From: Piscirickettsiaceae bacterium
GTDB taxonomy: Bacteria > Pseudomonadota > Gammaproteobacteria > Thiomicrospirales > Thiomicrospiraceae
Direction: 5' to 3'
Assembly: GCA_027019045.1 (NCBI GenBank)
Contig: JALUXI010000277.1
Span: 1-5,730, forward strand
Length of the DNA: 5,730 bases
The translations under genes were made by a program, and so were the position numbers. Below the pieces are notes generated by a model. That model ran no database searches and was not told the DNA's origin. It was given only the letters and a program-made list of their open reading frames with translations. The stretch's first letter is position 1, and each line of letters begins with the position of its first letter. Below, piece after piece: positions 5,694 through 5,730 of the stretch.

Positions 5694-5730
5694 ATGTCCA
5701 ATCAACATTTGTCTCAAAACAGTGCCATTC
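5694..5730 (+). CDS. Start of the next operon gene, probably the ABC transporter ATP-binding subunit (3' end outside window)
   Basis: Twelve codons plus one base are visible (MSNQHLSQNSAI). A strong GGAGG ribosome site and a 2-nt gap from the permease stop make the start secure. No Walker motif is in view. The ATPase assignment rests on the permease having no nucleotide-binding domain of its own and on the adaptor-permease-ATPase order of DevBCA-type systems. Confidence 0.6.
   Translation, partial: MSNQHLSQNSAI

Noticed and set aside
1..5730. Mobile elements, tRNA or rRNA genes, CRISPR arrays, phage or toxin-antitoxin genes
   Set aside because: Almost the whole window is accounted for by two compact operons of conserved genes; no terminal repeats, spacer arrays, tRNA cloverleaf or transposase motifs were seen.

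Overview
The window looks like chromosomal DNA of a Gram-negative, most likely gammaproteobacterial organism. It encodes a periplasmic adaptor for an ABC exporter, a MoxR/DUF58/DUF4381/VWA cluster of the proteobacterial type, and Shine-Dalgarno (SD)-type starts. An ArsR-rhodanese fusion with a CRGPYC loop would suit a sulfur-handling bacterium, but this is a guess and no species can be named. There are no RNA genes, insertion sequences, CRISPR arrays or phage genes.

The layout is two divergent operons, both running off the window, around one AT-rich gap of about 106 bp (3281-3386). Leftward (minus strand) in transcription order: an ArsR-rhodanese regulator (2561-3280), a MoxR-family AAA+ ATPase (1553-2551), a DUF58 protein (490-1545), a short DUF4381 membrane protein (57-497), and the first 21 codons of a further gene that by position is probably a BatA/VWA-type membrane protein (1-64). 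Rightward (plus strand): a HlyD/MacA/DevB-type membrane fusion protein (3387-4547), a DevC/MacB-type FtsX-fold permease (4540-5691), and the first 12 codons of what is probably the matching ABC ATPase (5694 onward).

Both operons are tightly packed. Three junctions overlap by 8 bp in the form ATGNNTRA, and the other three have gaps of 2 to 9 bp, so translational coupling is likely. The MoxR/DUF58/DUF4381/VWA set resembles Bat-like clusters: a MoxR ATPase acting with VWA-fold partners as an envelope-associated chaperone or metal-insertion module. The rightward genes should form a tripartite ABC exporter of unknown substrate, in adaptor-permease-ATPase order as in DevBCA.

The main point of interest is the wiring. 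A thiol or persulfide-type regulator is the first gene of the MoxR operon and diverges from the exporter, and two inverted repeats lie at the right places to be operators. One spans the first codons of the regulator (3254-3273). The other sits between the candidate -35 and -10 elements of the exporter promoter (3334-3351). A third perfect palindrome, 18 bp, covers the moxR stop and the DUF58 start codon (1537-1554). Joint control of both operons is an inference, not something the sequence proves.
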